64,000 bases of DNA. Origin: Sternotherus odoratus. Its lineage: Eukaryota; Chordata; Testudines; Kinosternidae. Positions 37,101 to 49,100 of the stretch are shown here, piece by piece; positions within the stretch are counted from its first letter, which is position 1; each line of letters begins with the position of its first letter. The stretch covers positions 62,540,892-62,604,891 of the forward strand of contig JAVMKO010000001.1 of assembly GCA_032164245.1 (NCBI GenBank), in the 5' to 3' direction. The position numbers and the translations under genes were made by a program. The notes beneath the pieces are model-generated. The model ran no database searches. It worked only from the letters and a program-made list of their open reading frames with translations, and was not told the DNA's origin.

Positions 37101-40100
37101 CGGCAGCCCCCTCGCCGGCGCGCTCGGCCCCCGGCTGCGGCTCCGGACAGCTCCGATCTGCCGTCGGCTTCAGCCCGCCGCCCGCTGCCGCCTCCTCCTC
37201 TCTATTCCTCCTTCCCTCCTTCTCTCCATCCCTCCCTTCTCTCCATCCCCCTTCTCCATCCCTCCCTTCCTCCCTGCTCTCTCCCTCTGTCCACTGCCTC
37301 CTCTCCCTACCTAAGGACTAGTATCAGATGTCAAAGTCTCCGATGAGCGCAGTTTGCTCATCGGAGATTTTGACATCTGATACTTGTCCTTAGGTAGCAA
37401 GATTCTTTACCTAAGATCTTGGGAGTCCTGCACCTGCCCCAAAAACGGGACAAAATTGATATTTTTGACAAAAAGACGGGACGGTTCAAAAACATGAAAA
37501 AAACGGGACTGTCCCGTTCAAAACGGGACGTATGGTCAGCCTATATTGGATCCATATTCTAGGTGCTGATCCAACAGGAAATAAAACAAGAGGATGTGTG
37601 AAGTTACCCCTACTGCATCAAATGCTATTTTGTTTTATGTATTTAAGCCTTATATGTTAGTATTGTGACGGAGTCAGACCAGAAGGGTATAGGAGAGTGC
37701 TGGAAGGGAGGTATATCAGCCTCAGAATGAGCAGGTCCCTCTTCCCTGGCTAGCCAAACAAGGAGAAGCTTCTAGAAAGCAGCAGAAACAGCTAGCCTGA
37801 TTGCAACACCTGAAGCCAATCAGGGGCTGTCTGAAACCAGTTAAAAACCCTCCCATTTAGTCAGCTGGGGGTGGATGTCAGGAGCTGTGGGAGGAAGTTG
37901 TGCTGTTGGTGAGACTGAGTGGTAGACAACATATCATATGGGAGGAAGGAGGCCCTGAGGTAAGGGTGAAGTGGAGTGTGAAGAAGCAGGGACTGCTGTG
38001 GGGAAGTAGCCCAGGGAATTGTATTGTGTTTTGTGTCTAAAAGGTCAGCCCTCTTTGCTGATACTATTAGGGTCCCTGGGCTGGAGCCCGGAGTAGAGGA
38101 TGGGCCCGGGCTCCCCCCTTTCTACCTCCCCTAATTAATCACTGTTATTGGGAGACAACAGAGACTGTGCCAGGAAGGATAACTTCTCTTCACTGGCTTA
38201 TGATGAAAATGGCTCAATAGGCTGTGACCTTGTCTCTAGAGAGAGAAAGACCACGTGGAGGATCACAGTGAGCCTCTGAGGCAAGTGAAATCTTCCAGGA
38301 AACGCAGGACCCACGAGTACAGACTTGGAGCTTTGACACAGTATTTATGTTATGTTATTTATACTGCTTCTGCTATCTCTAATTGGTAGCATTTTCCCAC
38401 AGATATTCTAAAACCAATATGACTAATTCATAGCATTATTTTCACTTCTAGTGCTAAGTCTGGATTCCACCCTGCTAAGGATACCCTATGACCTTTGAAG
38501 TGGTGTGGGCTTCCAAAGGCAACATACATTGGCTGATCTTCCATGTCGATAGCACTATATGCCTAGTGCTTCTTTAACTATGTGCAGTAAAAAGAACAAG
38601 AGAGCGTGTCACTCCTGTTACTCTGCTATTCCATATAGACCTCAATCTGCAATGTGCAGGACCTCTGACAATTTCCACTGGTTTCCACTCAAAGGGATCC
38701 CAAAGACCTTCAGCATGGCTCTTGAGGATAACTTTGCCTGCTGGTGTAATATCAATAAGAATTGTAAGGCAGGAAGGCAGCAGAGAAACATGACAAAGAA
38801 TAAATGGGAGACACAGCTTAGCATTTACCATTGTGACTCACTTAACATTCTCAGAAAAGCTTCTTTACTTATTTTCTCAGAGTGGTTTGGTTGCTTGCTA
38901 GTGTTTCATTCCATCTTCTTCCCACTAAAATGATTTCCTCAGTATTAGTAGGGCAGATGTTCCAAACAAAACCTGAATTGCTGTAAGGTAGGCCCTGATA
39001 TAATAAATAAATGTGCTATCATGTGGGCTGCACCCCCATGAATTCCCAACAGAAGGGTTAAAGTCAGCTCTGGGAGAAGGCTGGGGCTGAGAGCTGCTAA
39101 GCTGGGCTGACTGGGGAAGCAGCCACAGCTGGGCCATGCCCCAGTCAGGCCACAGCTGGCCTATATAAAAGGGCTGTAGCCAGATGTTCATCAGTCTCCC
39201 TCTGGCCGAGGAGGGAGATGGATCTACCTGGAGTGATGCAGGGTTGGGGAAAAGCCAGAGGAGCAGGGAAGCTTCAGGCTGGCAACTCCCCAGGCTTCAG
39301 GGCCTGGTCCTAGGCCCATAGAGGTACTGGGTTGCAGAGAAAGGCAGCAACTCAAACCCCCTTGCCTGTGATGAGTGGCTCTTACACTGCAGTCTGCCCC
39401 AGGGAGCGGGGGCTTAGTGATGACTAGCAGTTGCCCAGACTGAGGCAAGGTGGGGATTAGAGGGTTGGGGGTTCCCCAGGGAGGGAAGACTCAGAGGCAG
39501 AGTGAGGGGGAAATGCCAGGGGGCAACACAACAGGTAAAGGTCACCAGGTTCCAGGGAGGGACATGGGGCCAGGGGTAAACCAGTCTGAAGAGGGCGCTC
39601 CATGCTGAAAAAAGCTAGTACCTGGATGACCAGCAGGAGGTGCCGCAGGAGTGAGTCGTCGCCCCACTACAGTCCCCCATCATCCAACAGTAATGGTGTA
39701 GTATAAAACAAAGCAACCAAGAAACAAAATACGGTGTCCCACCACTTTAAGGCATAAACTCCTCTGCACAATGTTCCCCACTCTGGCCCAGCAGAGAGAG
39801 GGCTTACTGCAGCCCTGTCCATAAAAAAGACAGACAAAGGAATGGCTGGCTTCAGACGGAGGAAAAGACGAACATCCATTTATGATGTCTCTTGAAAACA
39901 GAATAGCTACTCTGTGTGAGCAAGATTGTCAGTTTCTCTTGTTCCAGTGTTCCTTGTCTGAGCATGAGAGCTTCCCATGTCTATTTCCTCCCTAGGGTAG
40001 GAAGAGAGGAGGAGAAACAGTTTCCTCCCCTTTGCCTCTCCTTTACATCCTTGCTCTAATAAGCCCCTATTTAATCCCTCTGCTGCCTACTTTAGTGGTG

Positions 40101-43100
40101 CATAAGTATGCCCATTCCGTAGATCCGTATGTGATATGTCCTTGTAATTCCTTCATTTGCTCTCCCCCTCCAGAAAACCAAAACTAAGGGGCACTTCCCG
40201 TCAAATGAAATAAAACAAATGTGCAGTTTGTAAATCAAGCCAAAATAAGTTTGCAAATTATTTTCCAAAACCATCTGACAAAGAACCTTTTTAATCACCA
40301 GAATTGTAAAACTCCTGTCAGGAAAAACCCCCACCTACTTTGGGATAAGATGTGGTTTGTGAAATTTTAGGAGGGTTGGTTTCTTTATAGGAAAGATAGG
40401 CCAGGGATTCTTGAAAAATTGAATTTATAATCAGAAAGTAGTTTCATCCTTAACTCTATGCAGTGGATTCTGCTACCACATAATCAGGAATTTATTAATC
40501 TGATTTTCTGTGGCAAAGATATGAATATTAATTTGAACCCGAATGAATACACAGGACCTTTAGAAAGGTCTTTTAAAAATAATCCATACTAATAGAACAA
40601 GAGAAAACACTCAAACCAAATTATCTGTTTTATCCCCACAATGAGTAAGAAATATTTGTCTATGAAGGTTGTTCCTTTTAGTTTCATTTGAAAATGGAAT
40701 GTGGATTTACTCATTCTCATGGTAAAATGACTCTCTTTCTGTCAGCCAATCACAGGGCCCAAATACTGCCCTGGGTTGCTTCCACCTGTGTTCTTTAATC
40801 ATAGTTTATAAACTACATACTTCTTTCATTTACTTTCCTATGACCCATAAATATATATTCACGGGGTGAAAAATACCAAGTACTGAATTGCAGTAATATG
40901 GAAATCTGAAAGATGTGGGGCTGAGGATTTGGAGTGAAATGTGAAAATAGAGGCATTATAATGAAAGGAGCCATAACGCCTTAAGTTTAAAAGAAGCTAA
41001 AAGGTCCCTTGCTGAAATCCATCTTCTTGCCTGAGATCCATTTAAGAAAAGCCATAAAAGGTCTAACGTATTTTCTGAACTGAGATCTGATGAAAGATCA
41101 AATGTAGATGATATTCTGGTAATTAAAATAATCTTTTGAATCTTATTAATAAATCTAAATTTGAGATCAGTTCGGATAAAACAGATGATCACCGTCTTAC
41201 ATAAGACCTATTGCATGAATAAAAAACATCTTATCTAAGAAAATAGCGGTAGGGATGTATTACCGATCACCTGACCAGGATGGTGATAGTGACTGTGAAA
41301 TGCTCAGGGATTATGATAAAAAACTCAATAATAATAATAATAATGGGCATTTCAATTATCCCCATATTGACTGGGACAGGATGCAGAGATAAAGTTTCTT
41401 GACACTTTAAATGATTGATTCTTGGAGCAGCTAGTCCTGGAACCCACCAAAGGACAAGAAAATCTTGAGTCAGTCCTAAATGGAGCACGGGATCTGATCC
41501 AAGAGGTAATCTAGCTGGACCGCTTGGTAATAGTGACCATAATATAATTAAATGTAATATCCCCGTGGCAGGAAAAAAACCACAGCGGCCTAACACTGTA
41601 GCATTTAATTTCAGAAAGGGGAACTACACAAAAATGAGGAGGTTAGTTAAACAGAAATTAAAGGGTACAGCACCAAAAGTGAAATCACTGCAAGCTGCGT
41701 GAAAACTTTTGAAAGACACCATAATAGAGTTCAACTTAAATGTATGCCCCAAATTAAAAAAACAACAAAGAGATCCAAAAAAGAGCCACTGTGGTTAAAC
41801 AACAATGTAAAAGAAGCAGTGAGAGGCAAAAAGGCATCCTTTAAAAAGTGGAAGTTAAATCCTAGTGAGGAAAAGAGAAAGGAACACAAACACTGGTAAA
41901 TGAAGTGTAAAAATAAAATTAGGAAGGCCAAAAAAGATTTTGAGGAACAGTTAGCCAAAGACTCCAAAAGAAAGAGCAAATGTTTTTTAAGTACATCGGA
42001 AGCAAGAAGACTGCTAAACAACTAGCGAGGCACTGGATGATCAAGGTGCTAAAGGAGCACTCAAGGATGATAAGGCTATTGTTGAGAAACTCACTGACGG
42101 GGGAAATAATCTATTTTCTTCTCTCAGTCAATCTACAATACTACAAAAATAATATGTAGTTATGTATGTTATGTTTTTTCTCTCTTATTTGCCTTCCTTT
42201 AAGCACCAGGTACTAGTTATTGCCAGAAGCAAGATGCTACGCTAGATGGATTAACGATCTGGATCAGCATGACACAAATCTATCTATATTACCTATAGCT
42301 ATATTCTCTTCTCCAAACCCCCACTATATCAGATAATTGCTTCTTAAAAGATAAACATTTTAATTTTTTAAAGTAAATAAATTTGTTTAGTTTATGACTT
42401 TCTGAGTAGTCAGGGCCATGGTTTCCTTGTAATAAAAGAAAACATTAATAAAATTCCTTTTTTTCCCTATACTGGGAATAAGATATTTTAGCAATATTCC
42501 AATAGCAAAATTTTCCTTTGGCTTTTTATCTTGACAGAACTGCTGTGAACTAGATTTTAGAAAACAAGAAAAATTTGATATGAATCAAGTGGAGACATGT
42601 TGGGAGTCTCAAATACTCAATTATAAACCTACAGTGAAAAATAAGTGACCTCAGACCCATTTCAGAATGCAAAAGTTTTTAATGTCATTTTAAAATATTC
42701 TCAAGAGTATATATTACACTAGGCTCTATCTTTTCAAGGCTACCTTGCACAAAGAGAAAGACTTGAGGAAAAACTAGCGTAAGGTAAAGGGGATATTTCA
42801 ATTATTCTCCATCTGATTACTAAAAAGTATGGAAACCTATTGGTATGACCTGAACATTGATGCACTAATGACATTTCTCATCTATTTTCTCAGAACTAGG
42901 AGGTAATAAATCAATGTTCTGAGGAAAACATGATATATTTATCACACAATCTTTTTAAACCTACCTTTTTGGACAAAACAGGTGAACTGTGGTTCTGCTG
43001 CAAAAAGTGGCTAGTAAAATAGCATCCTTGGGCTCAATGTTTGTTGCCTCTCAATCATTCCAGAAGAAATTAGTACAATTTAATACACTGAGGTTTTTTT

Positions 43101-46100
43101 CCTGGTCTTCAAGCCCTATAACTCAGATTGGGATATGAACCTCATACCGAATTCCTTCCTGCTTTTATACCATTCTTGGTAACCCAGACCCACATGAGGT
43201 GCATTACTGATGTAACTAATAGCAGAAACCATGCATATCACTGAATTAAAATCTTCAGGATAACAATTCATTAACGGTAGAATGCAGTTTTGTAGGATGG
43301 GCACATAAAAATCTTGAAAAGAAGACCTACAAATAAAGGTCCATCAGAAAGTTTCCCGTTATTACTGTTGCCTAAAATAGCTTCTTCTAAAGAGCCAACT
43401 ATTTCTCTTCCCTTGGAATGTTCTTTGCAAGCTCCTGTTTAAGAAAGGGAATTGCTATCATTACTTACACTATAGATCATATTCTTGTACATAAATACAT
43501 ACATTCCCGAATTACTGCCCTGGAATGCATGAGTGGGACTCCAACTGCAGTCTATGGAAATTGACCCAGAGCACCACGGGGAAGATTGATCTATGATCAG
43601 AAAACACATTGCAGTTGGTTGATGTTAGGTACCTTATTTCTTTGTTGATTGCATCTAGCTGCTCCTGAAGCATCATGGCCAGAGTCTGGGCATCTGAATG
43701 CCCACTTGGTGACAGAAGATCCATGGAGCTAAAAATAGTTTCTCTATCATCGTCATCAATATCAGACATTTCGGTGTCACTTTCAAATGGGTGGCTGCTC
43801 AAGACTCCAATCTGCTGAGTTCTGTTCCACTCATGATCCCCAAGAGATTTAACCTAAGCAAGAATTTACAAAATGCATATCGTGTAGTCTGAGAAACTAT
43901 TTCAAAATTTGCTTGCTGGAAAATGGAAAAGATGAAGCATTAACATTTTAAAATACCTACTCTGTGATTATTAATCCCTTTCTTATTTGTAACAACATTA
44001 AGAATGATGGATTTATTTGACAGGAATAAAGATGCTGTAAAGTTCTTTCTTATGGTTTCTACTGCAGTTCAGCATTAAATAAGATATTTTCAAAAGTGTC
44101 CAGTTAGGTTTCCAACTACAGCTGAACTTGAATATCTGAGCTATTAGTGTTGGCCGCTATGCAGCAGTGGATGCACTTGTAGATGTGTATGGAAAAATCC
44201 TATTCTTTGTTGAGAAAACTACACAATTTGTAACCCCATCTAGTATATTTACAAACACTGAGGTACACTGTCATATCCCAGTATGGGGATTTTAATTGTT
44301 AACATGAACTATTAATACCACATGCAATGAAAAGAAGATATTCTATAAATACTATAAAATCCTATAAATATCCTATAAATAAACTGTATGAAAACTAGTT
44401 AATTAAAACACTTTTGGGGTGCATTCTGTATGCCAATGTTTAATGCTGTCATTGTTCAGGAATACATTGTATTAGTGCATGCAAAAAAGCTTGCAGTGTT
44501 TCACAAGGGAAAACAATTAAATGGTTAACCTTTGGTTCATCTCTCCGGACCCCCATTCGACCTCTTCTGGGTCGCCTTATCACTTTTGTTGACCTGTAGT
44601 CAGATTGGCTATCAACCAAGGAACCCACAGAATACCTCAGTTCTGCTGATGTGTCAAGGTGAGATCTGAAAAAGGATTGACACACAGACAATAGGTAAAT
44701 TCAAATAACAGGAATGATAACACAGTGCTTTTCATTCTAGGATCTCAGAGCTTTATTGACATTAATTCATTAAGCCTTGCACGACAAACTACATTGGGGA
44801 TATAATTCAGTGAACATTTTCTAAACATATCATGGGTTAGTAAAGGAAATCAATCTTGACCCTTTTTATATTAAAGAATTAAATAACAAACCACAACAGG
44901 CCAGATCTGCAGCTGGTGTGAATTGGCAGAGCTCCAATGAAGTCAATCAGCACAGTTGGGTCAACATTAAGCATTTTTGCATATCCCACCCTAAATATTT
45001 TTGTAGTATTACTTTTCTATGTAAGGAATTGTTGCCATGACAATGTTATGTGATCATGAATGAAAAGGAAGATGAATCAAACTGCTTATTAAGACATTCT
45101 CTCTACATTATGACAACGTTAGTCAACTTCCCAATGATTTAAAGGTTTATGCTTATGATTGGAATGCTACATATCTGGTACTATGTTAATAGATTAACTA
45201 GTACTATGTTAATAGATTAACTAATACAACTGATACAGGCTACAGGATACTGGCTTCCACAAGTACATTTGGGGCATGACTCTGGCTTTTAAACCATTGG
45301 CTGTGTTTCAGGGCTAGGAATGAGGATTGGCTAAGCTCCAGGACGACAATGGAAGAATTGTTGCTGACAGCCAGAATTATTCCTAGTTTTCCTGGGTGGA
45401 TGTGCATACTAGAGTGGGAACACTGCCATTCACTGGCAATGCAGTACTCCTTCCTGCCCCACATCAGTTTTGCTGGCTGGTGGGTGAGTGAGTGACTGGT
45501 GGGGACAGTGTGAAGAGGACACAGACTATGTTTCCCTTCCTTGAGTCTTTTCAGGAGGTTAGTGCCCATGACAGAATTAACCTAGGGCAGTGCTTGTACC
45601 TCCCAGACCCATCACAGTTGCTGCTCATGGTGGGAAATATGGGGAGTGACGCACTCTCTGCGCATTCTTGAACAGTCTTGAAAAGTTTTGGCCTCATTTT
45701 GGCTTTAGCAAAAGGATGCCCTTGGAATGATAACATTAGAGAAATGAAATGTAATGTTACAAATATTATAGTGATGCTACTTTATCGATGTCAAAGTACA
45801 ACACATTATTATTACTTGTTTGTTTTTTATGGTAGCTCCTAAAGATGTGCCAGTAGCCTTCCAGGCAGACAGGAAGGAATGGTCTGTGCTCTCTGGAACT
45901 GAAAGTTTGAAGACTGACACACAGACAGAAAGCAGTTGGGGAGAAAGGGTAGATCATCTTTTTGTTTGTTTTAGCAGGTGGCAAAAAGCCTGTTTCACTC
46001 ATCACCTCGCATTGTACTGACTTGAATGGAAAAGAGAATGGTTAAGAAAAATAAGTTGTTATTTCTACACAGAAGGACTTTTTAAAAATAATATATATGT

Positions 46101-49100
46101 TATAAATAACAACAGTGAAAGGAGAATGTTTATCTGACTACTTGCATTTCCCTAGTAGTCAAAAAAGTTATTCTATTTAGAATGCACATGAAAAATATGC
46201 CTCCATATTTAAATTTTAATTCATTTCAAATGGGGAAAAAAAGCTTAAAATCAGCCTGCGACCATCCTGTTTAAAAGGTTCACATCAAGGTTAATAATCA
46301 GTTTTCAAGAAACAAAATAGGATTTTTATCCCTAAAAATATTTCCTTCAGTTCAGTGGAAGAATGTTGCCCAAGAAAATAATGGCTTTAATCTTTAGCTG
46401 TCTAATTAAAGGTATGACTATTTCCAAAATGGAGGCAATCATTTAGAAAATCACATTTATGCTTAAATCTTTAATACTATATTAGAAGAATATTAATCCA
46501 ACCGCCCGCCTTCCCCATTCCAGATAGGTATTCTTTAAATCAGGGGTGGGGAACCTCTGGCCCGCGGGCCTTATATGGCCCACCAAATCATTCTGTCCGG
46601 CCCATGGCTCGCACCTGGGGGAGCCGCTGGAACCGCGCAGCCACCAGGCTGGGACGCGCGTAGACCACCAGGCAGGGCGGCTCGCGCTTGGGGGAGGCGC
46701 CGGGGCGGGGGCGGCTCGCGCCTGGGAGGAGCCGCTGGCTCCGAGACACGTGCGGGCCGCCAGATGGGGGCGGCTTGCACCTGGGGGAGCCGCCGGCTCC
46801 GGGACGCGCGGGGGCGGCTCGCGCCTGGGGGAGCCGCCGGTGCCGTGCGGCCACGGGGAGCCGACAGTCAAGGGAGGGGGGGGGGGGGGGGGAGGGAGGA
46901 GGCCAGGCTGGGCGGGGTGATCTCAGTTGGAATTCCTAGCAGGTAGCTGCCCTCACCACAAAAGCCATAACTGCAGTTATTAGCAGTTTCTTCAGAGAGA
47001 TCGGAGTCAGGACTGACATAGAGACCGAACTGTCCTCTTACATCTAGAGATGGGTCCTTCTTTAGCAGGAAAAAGGTACATTGGCTGTGCGATGTAGGGA
47101 AGCTTGTTTGCTACAAGGCTACGATTGCACAAGGTATAACTACTCTGTTGGAAGGAAAAAACTGCTACTCAAGATTTTAAAGATGCTCGTTTCATCCAAC
47201 TCTACAAAAACAGAGGAGACAGGAGTGACTGTCAAAGCCACAGAGCTATATTGCATCTTAAGATAGTGAGAAAAATCTTAAGCTGTATTCTTTTATGTAG
47301 ACTTCAAACTTTAGCTGAGAAAAATCTGTCTTGAGAACCAATCCGGCCTCTCCTTGGGAAGGTCCAGCATTGACATGGTCTCTCGGGAAGACAACTCCAG
47401 GTAAAGTGCAGAGAGAGGCATATTTCATTGTGAATGGCTTTTATAGATTTAACAAAAGTCTTTGACACGGTTAGTTGATCTGATGAAGCTTGGTGTGCTG
47501 GGTATTCCATATAATTTAAGGTTTTGTGTTCCAGTAATACATTTTAATGTTTTTAGAAGGTCTCTTTCTATAAGTCTATAATATAGAACCAAACCATTGT
47601 TGTATGTAAAGTAAATAAGATTTTTAAAATGTTTAAGAAGCTTCATTAAAAATGAAATTAAAATGCAAAGCCCCTAGACCAGTGGCCAGGACCAAGGCAG
47701 TGAGAGTGCCAGTCAAAATCAGGTCGCATGCCAGTTTTGGAACCCGTGCCAGAGGTTGCCTACCCTTGCCCTAAAACAGTTTATTACCAAGTTCTCTGAT
47801 TCATGCAAAATCTTAGGGCTAGCAATAAGCTTGAAGAAGACTGTTATCCTGCACCAAGGCTCTTCAAAATCAGTTCCAGATATCATCTTAGATGCTATTC
47901 GTTTGGATGGCATTGACCAATTTTGCTCCCTTAGCTCTACTGTTACCAGCAATGTAGATCTTCTTGCTGAGCTCACTGGTAGAATTGGCAAATCAGCCAG
48001 GAACTTTGCAAGACAGCCTGGAACAATAACAAACTGTCAACTAAAGTGAAAATCCATATGTACGAGAGATGTGTTTTATCCACTCTTCTATATGGCTCAG
48101 AAACATGGATGACTTACACAAAGCATACCAAATGATTAAACAGCTTTTATATCAGATACTTGCAGAAAATTCTTTGACTAAGATGGCAAGACAAGGTGAC
48201 AAATGTGGAAGTGTTAAATTGTGCTGCTATGTCATTGATTAGTGTTGATTAGTAAGAACATTGATTAGTAAGAAAAGACTCAGGTGGCTTGGACATATTA
48301 AGTGAATGCCAGATGATAGGATCCTATAGTGTGTTGTACTCAGAATCTCACAAAGGATCTAGAAAGAGGCAGACACCTGCATAGATTCGGGGATGCTTGT
48401 AAAGATGACTTAAGTATACTTTGGAATCTCTCTGAATGATTGGAGAATGAATGCGGAATGCCATTCTCATTAGTGGAGACAGCTTTTAGTTGGAGTGAAG
48501 TGTTGCAAGATTTATGACGACTAGCATTTGATGAGGAAAGAATCTGCTGCTTGGATTCAGAGCACTGCTAGCATATGAGTGTGCCCTACCTGTGGACAGG
48601 ACTGTTACTTGTGTATCGAACTCAGCAGCTATGAATAATCTCATCGGCACATACTCCATGCTCTGTAAAGCGTGATAGTGCCATTTATTTGTACTGTGAC
48701 AATTCTGTGAAAAACAAATTAAGGTTTCATTGTCCAAAGCTGCCAATACGGTACCTTTAACCAACAATTAATTTTCTACAGCAAAATAAAAAGGAAGACA
48801 GATACCATATAATCTGAAGTATGAGATCAGAGCCATAAAAAATTCCAGAGACATATGCTGGAAAATATGTTTTAGGATTTAGTTCCTAGGTACAGCATAT
48901 GTCAGATCCCTATAGTTATAGATGCCAAGTCTCCTATTTTTTTCCTTCATAAATAATAATGGGGAAGGGTGGGCAAGTAGATTTTGTGTTTGAGCAGGTA
49001 AATATTGGTGACAACCTTGAAAAGCTATGTTATAACCTATGCGGATGTTTTTATAATAAAAAATCCTTGTTATTTTGAGTACTTCAGAATAATTTGATTT

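Larger units (their letters stand above)
36639..37305. repeat. Long inverted repeat, arms about 265 bases
   Basis: Positions 36639-36904 are matched in reverse complement by 37037-37305 with roughly a dozen and a half differences. The spacer of about 130 bases holds a third, directly oriented copy of the GGGCTGAAGCCGAC ... GGAGCTGTCCGGAGC module. The arms include the end of the purine tract, the GC-rich module and one hairpin each. Confidence 0.9.
36118..37543. mobile_element. 1.4-kb composite element with perfect 8-base TSD and internal inverted repeat
   Basis: The termini TAGGCTGACCATA are perfect 13-base inverted repeats. The element is flanked by identical octamers TATTGGAT (36110-36117, 37544-37551), as in hAT insertions. 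Inside the right end are more inverted GGGAC/GTCCC runs. The core is foreign to a simple MITE: a purine-rich tract (36240-36740), a GC-rich module present three times and three hairpins. No transposase is encoded. It shares its terminal motif with the 132-base element at 6084-6215. Confidence 0.9.
35684..43632 (-). other. PPFIA2: PPFIA2 intron, rich in mobile elements
   Basis: Holds the inverted-repeat element (36118-37543), a solo LTR (37664-38340), an LTR-like repeat (39022-39671) and a LINE fragment (41245-42110). The stretches 38345-39020, 39675-41240 and 42115-43630 are AT-rich with no gene I can support. Confidence 0.75.

Noticed and set aside
46482..46946. Several overlapping Ala/Gly/Arg/Pro-rich frames on both strands
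   Set aside because: By-product of the GC-rich repeats of a truncated hAT-like element.
47756..48049. 97-codon plus-strand frame with protein-like composition
   Set aside because: It is a real coding relic, but of a LINE reverse transcriptase, with frameshifts and stops on either side; not a host gene.
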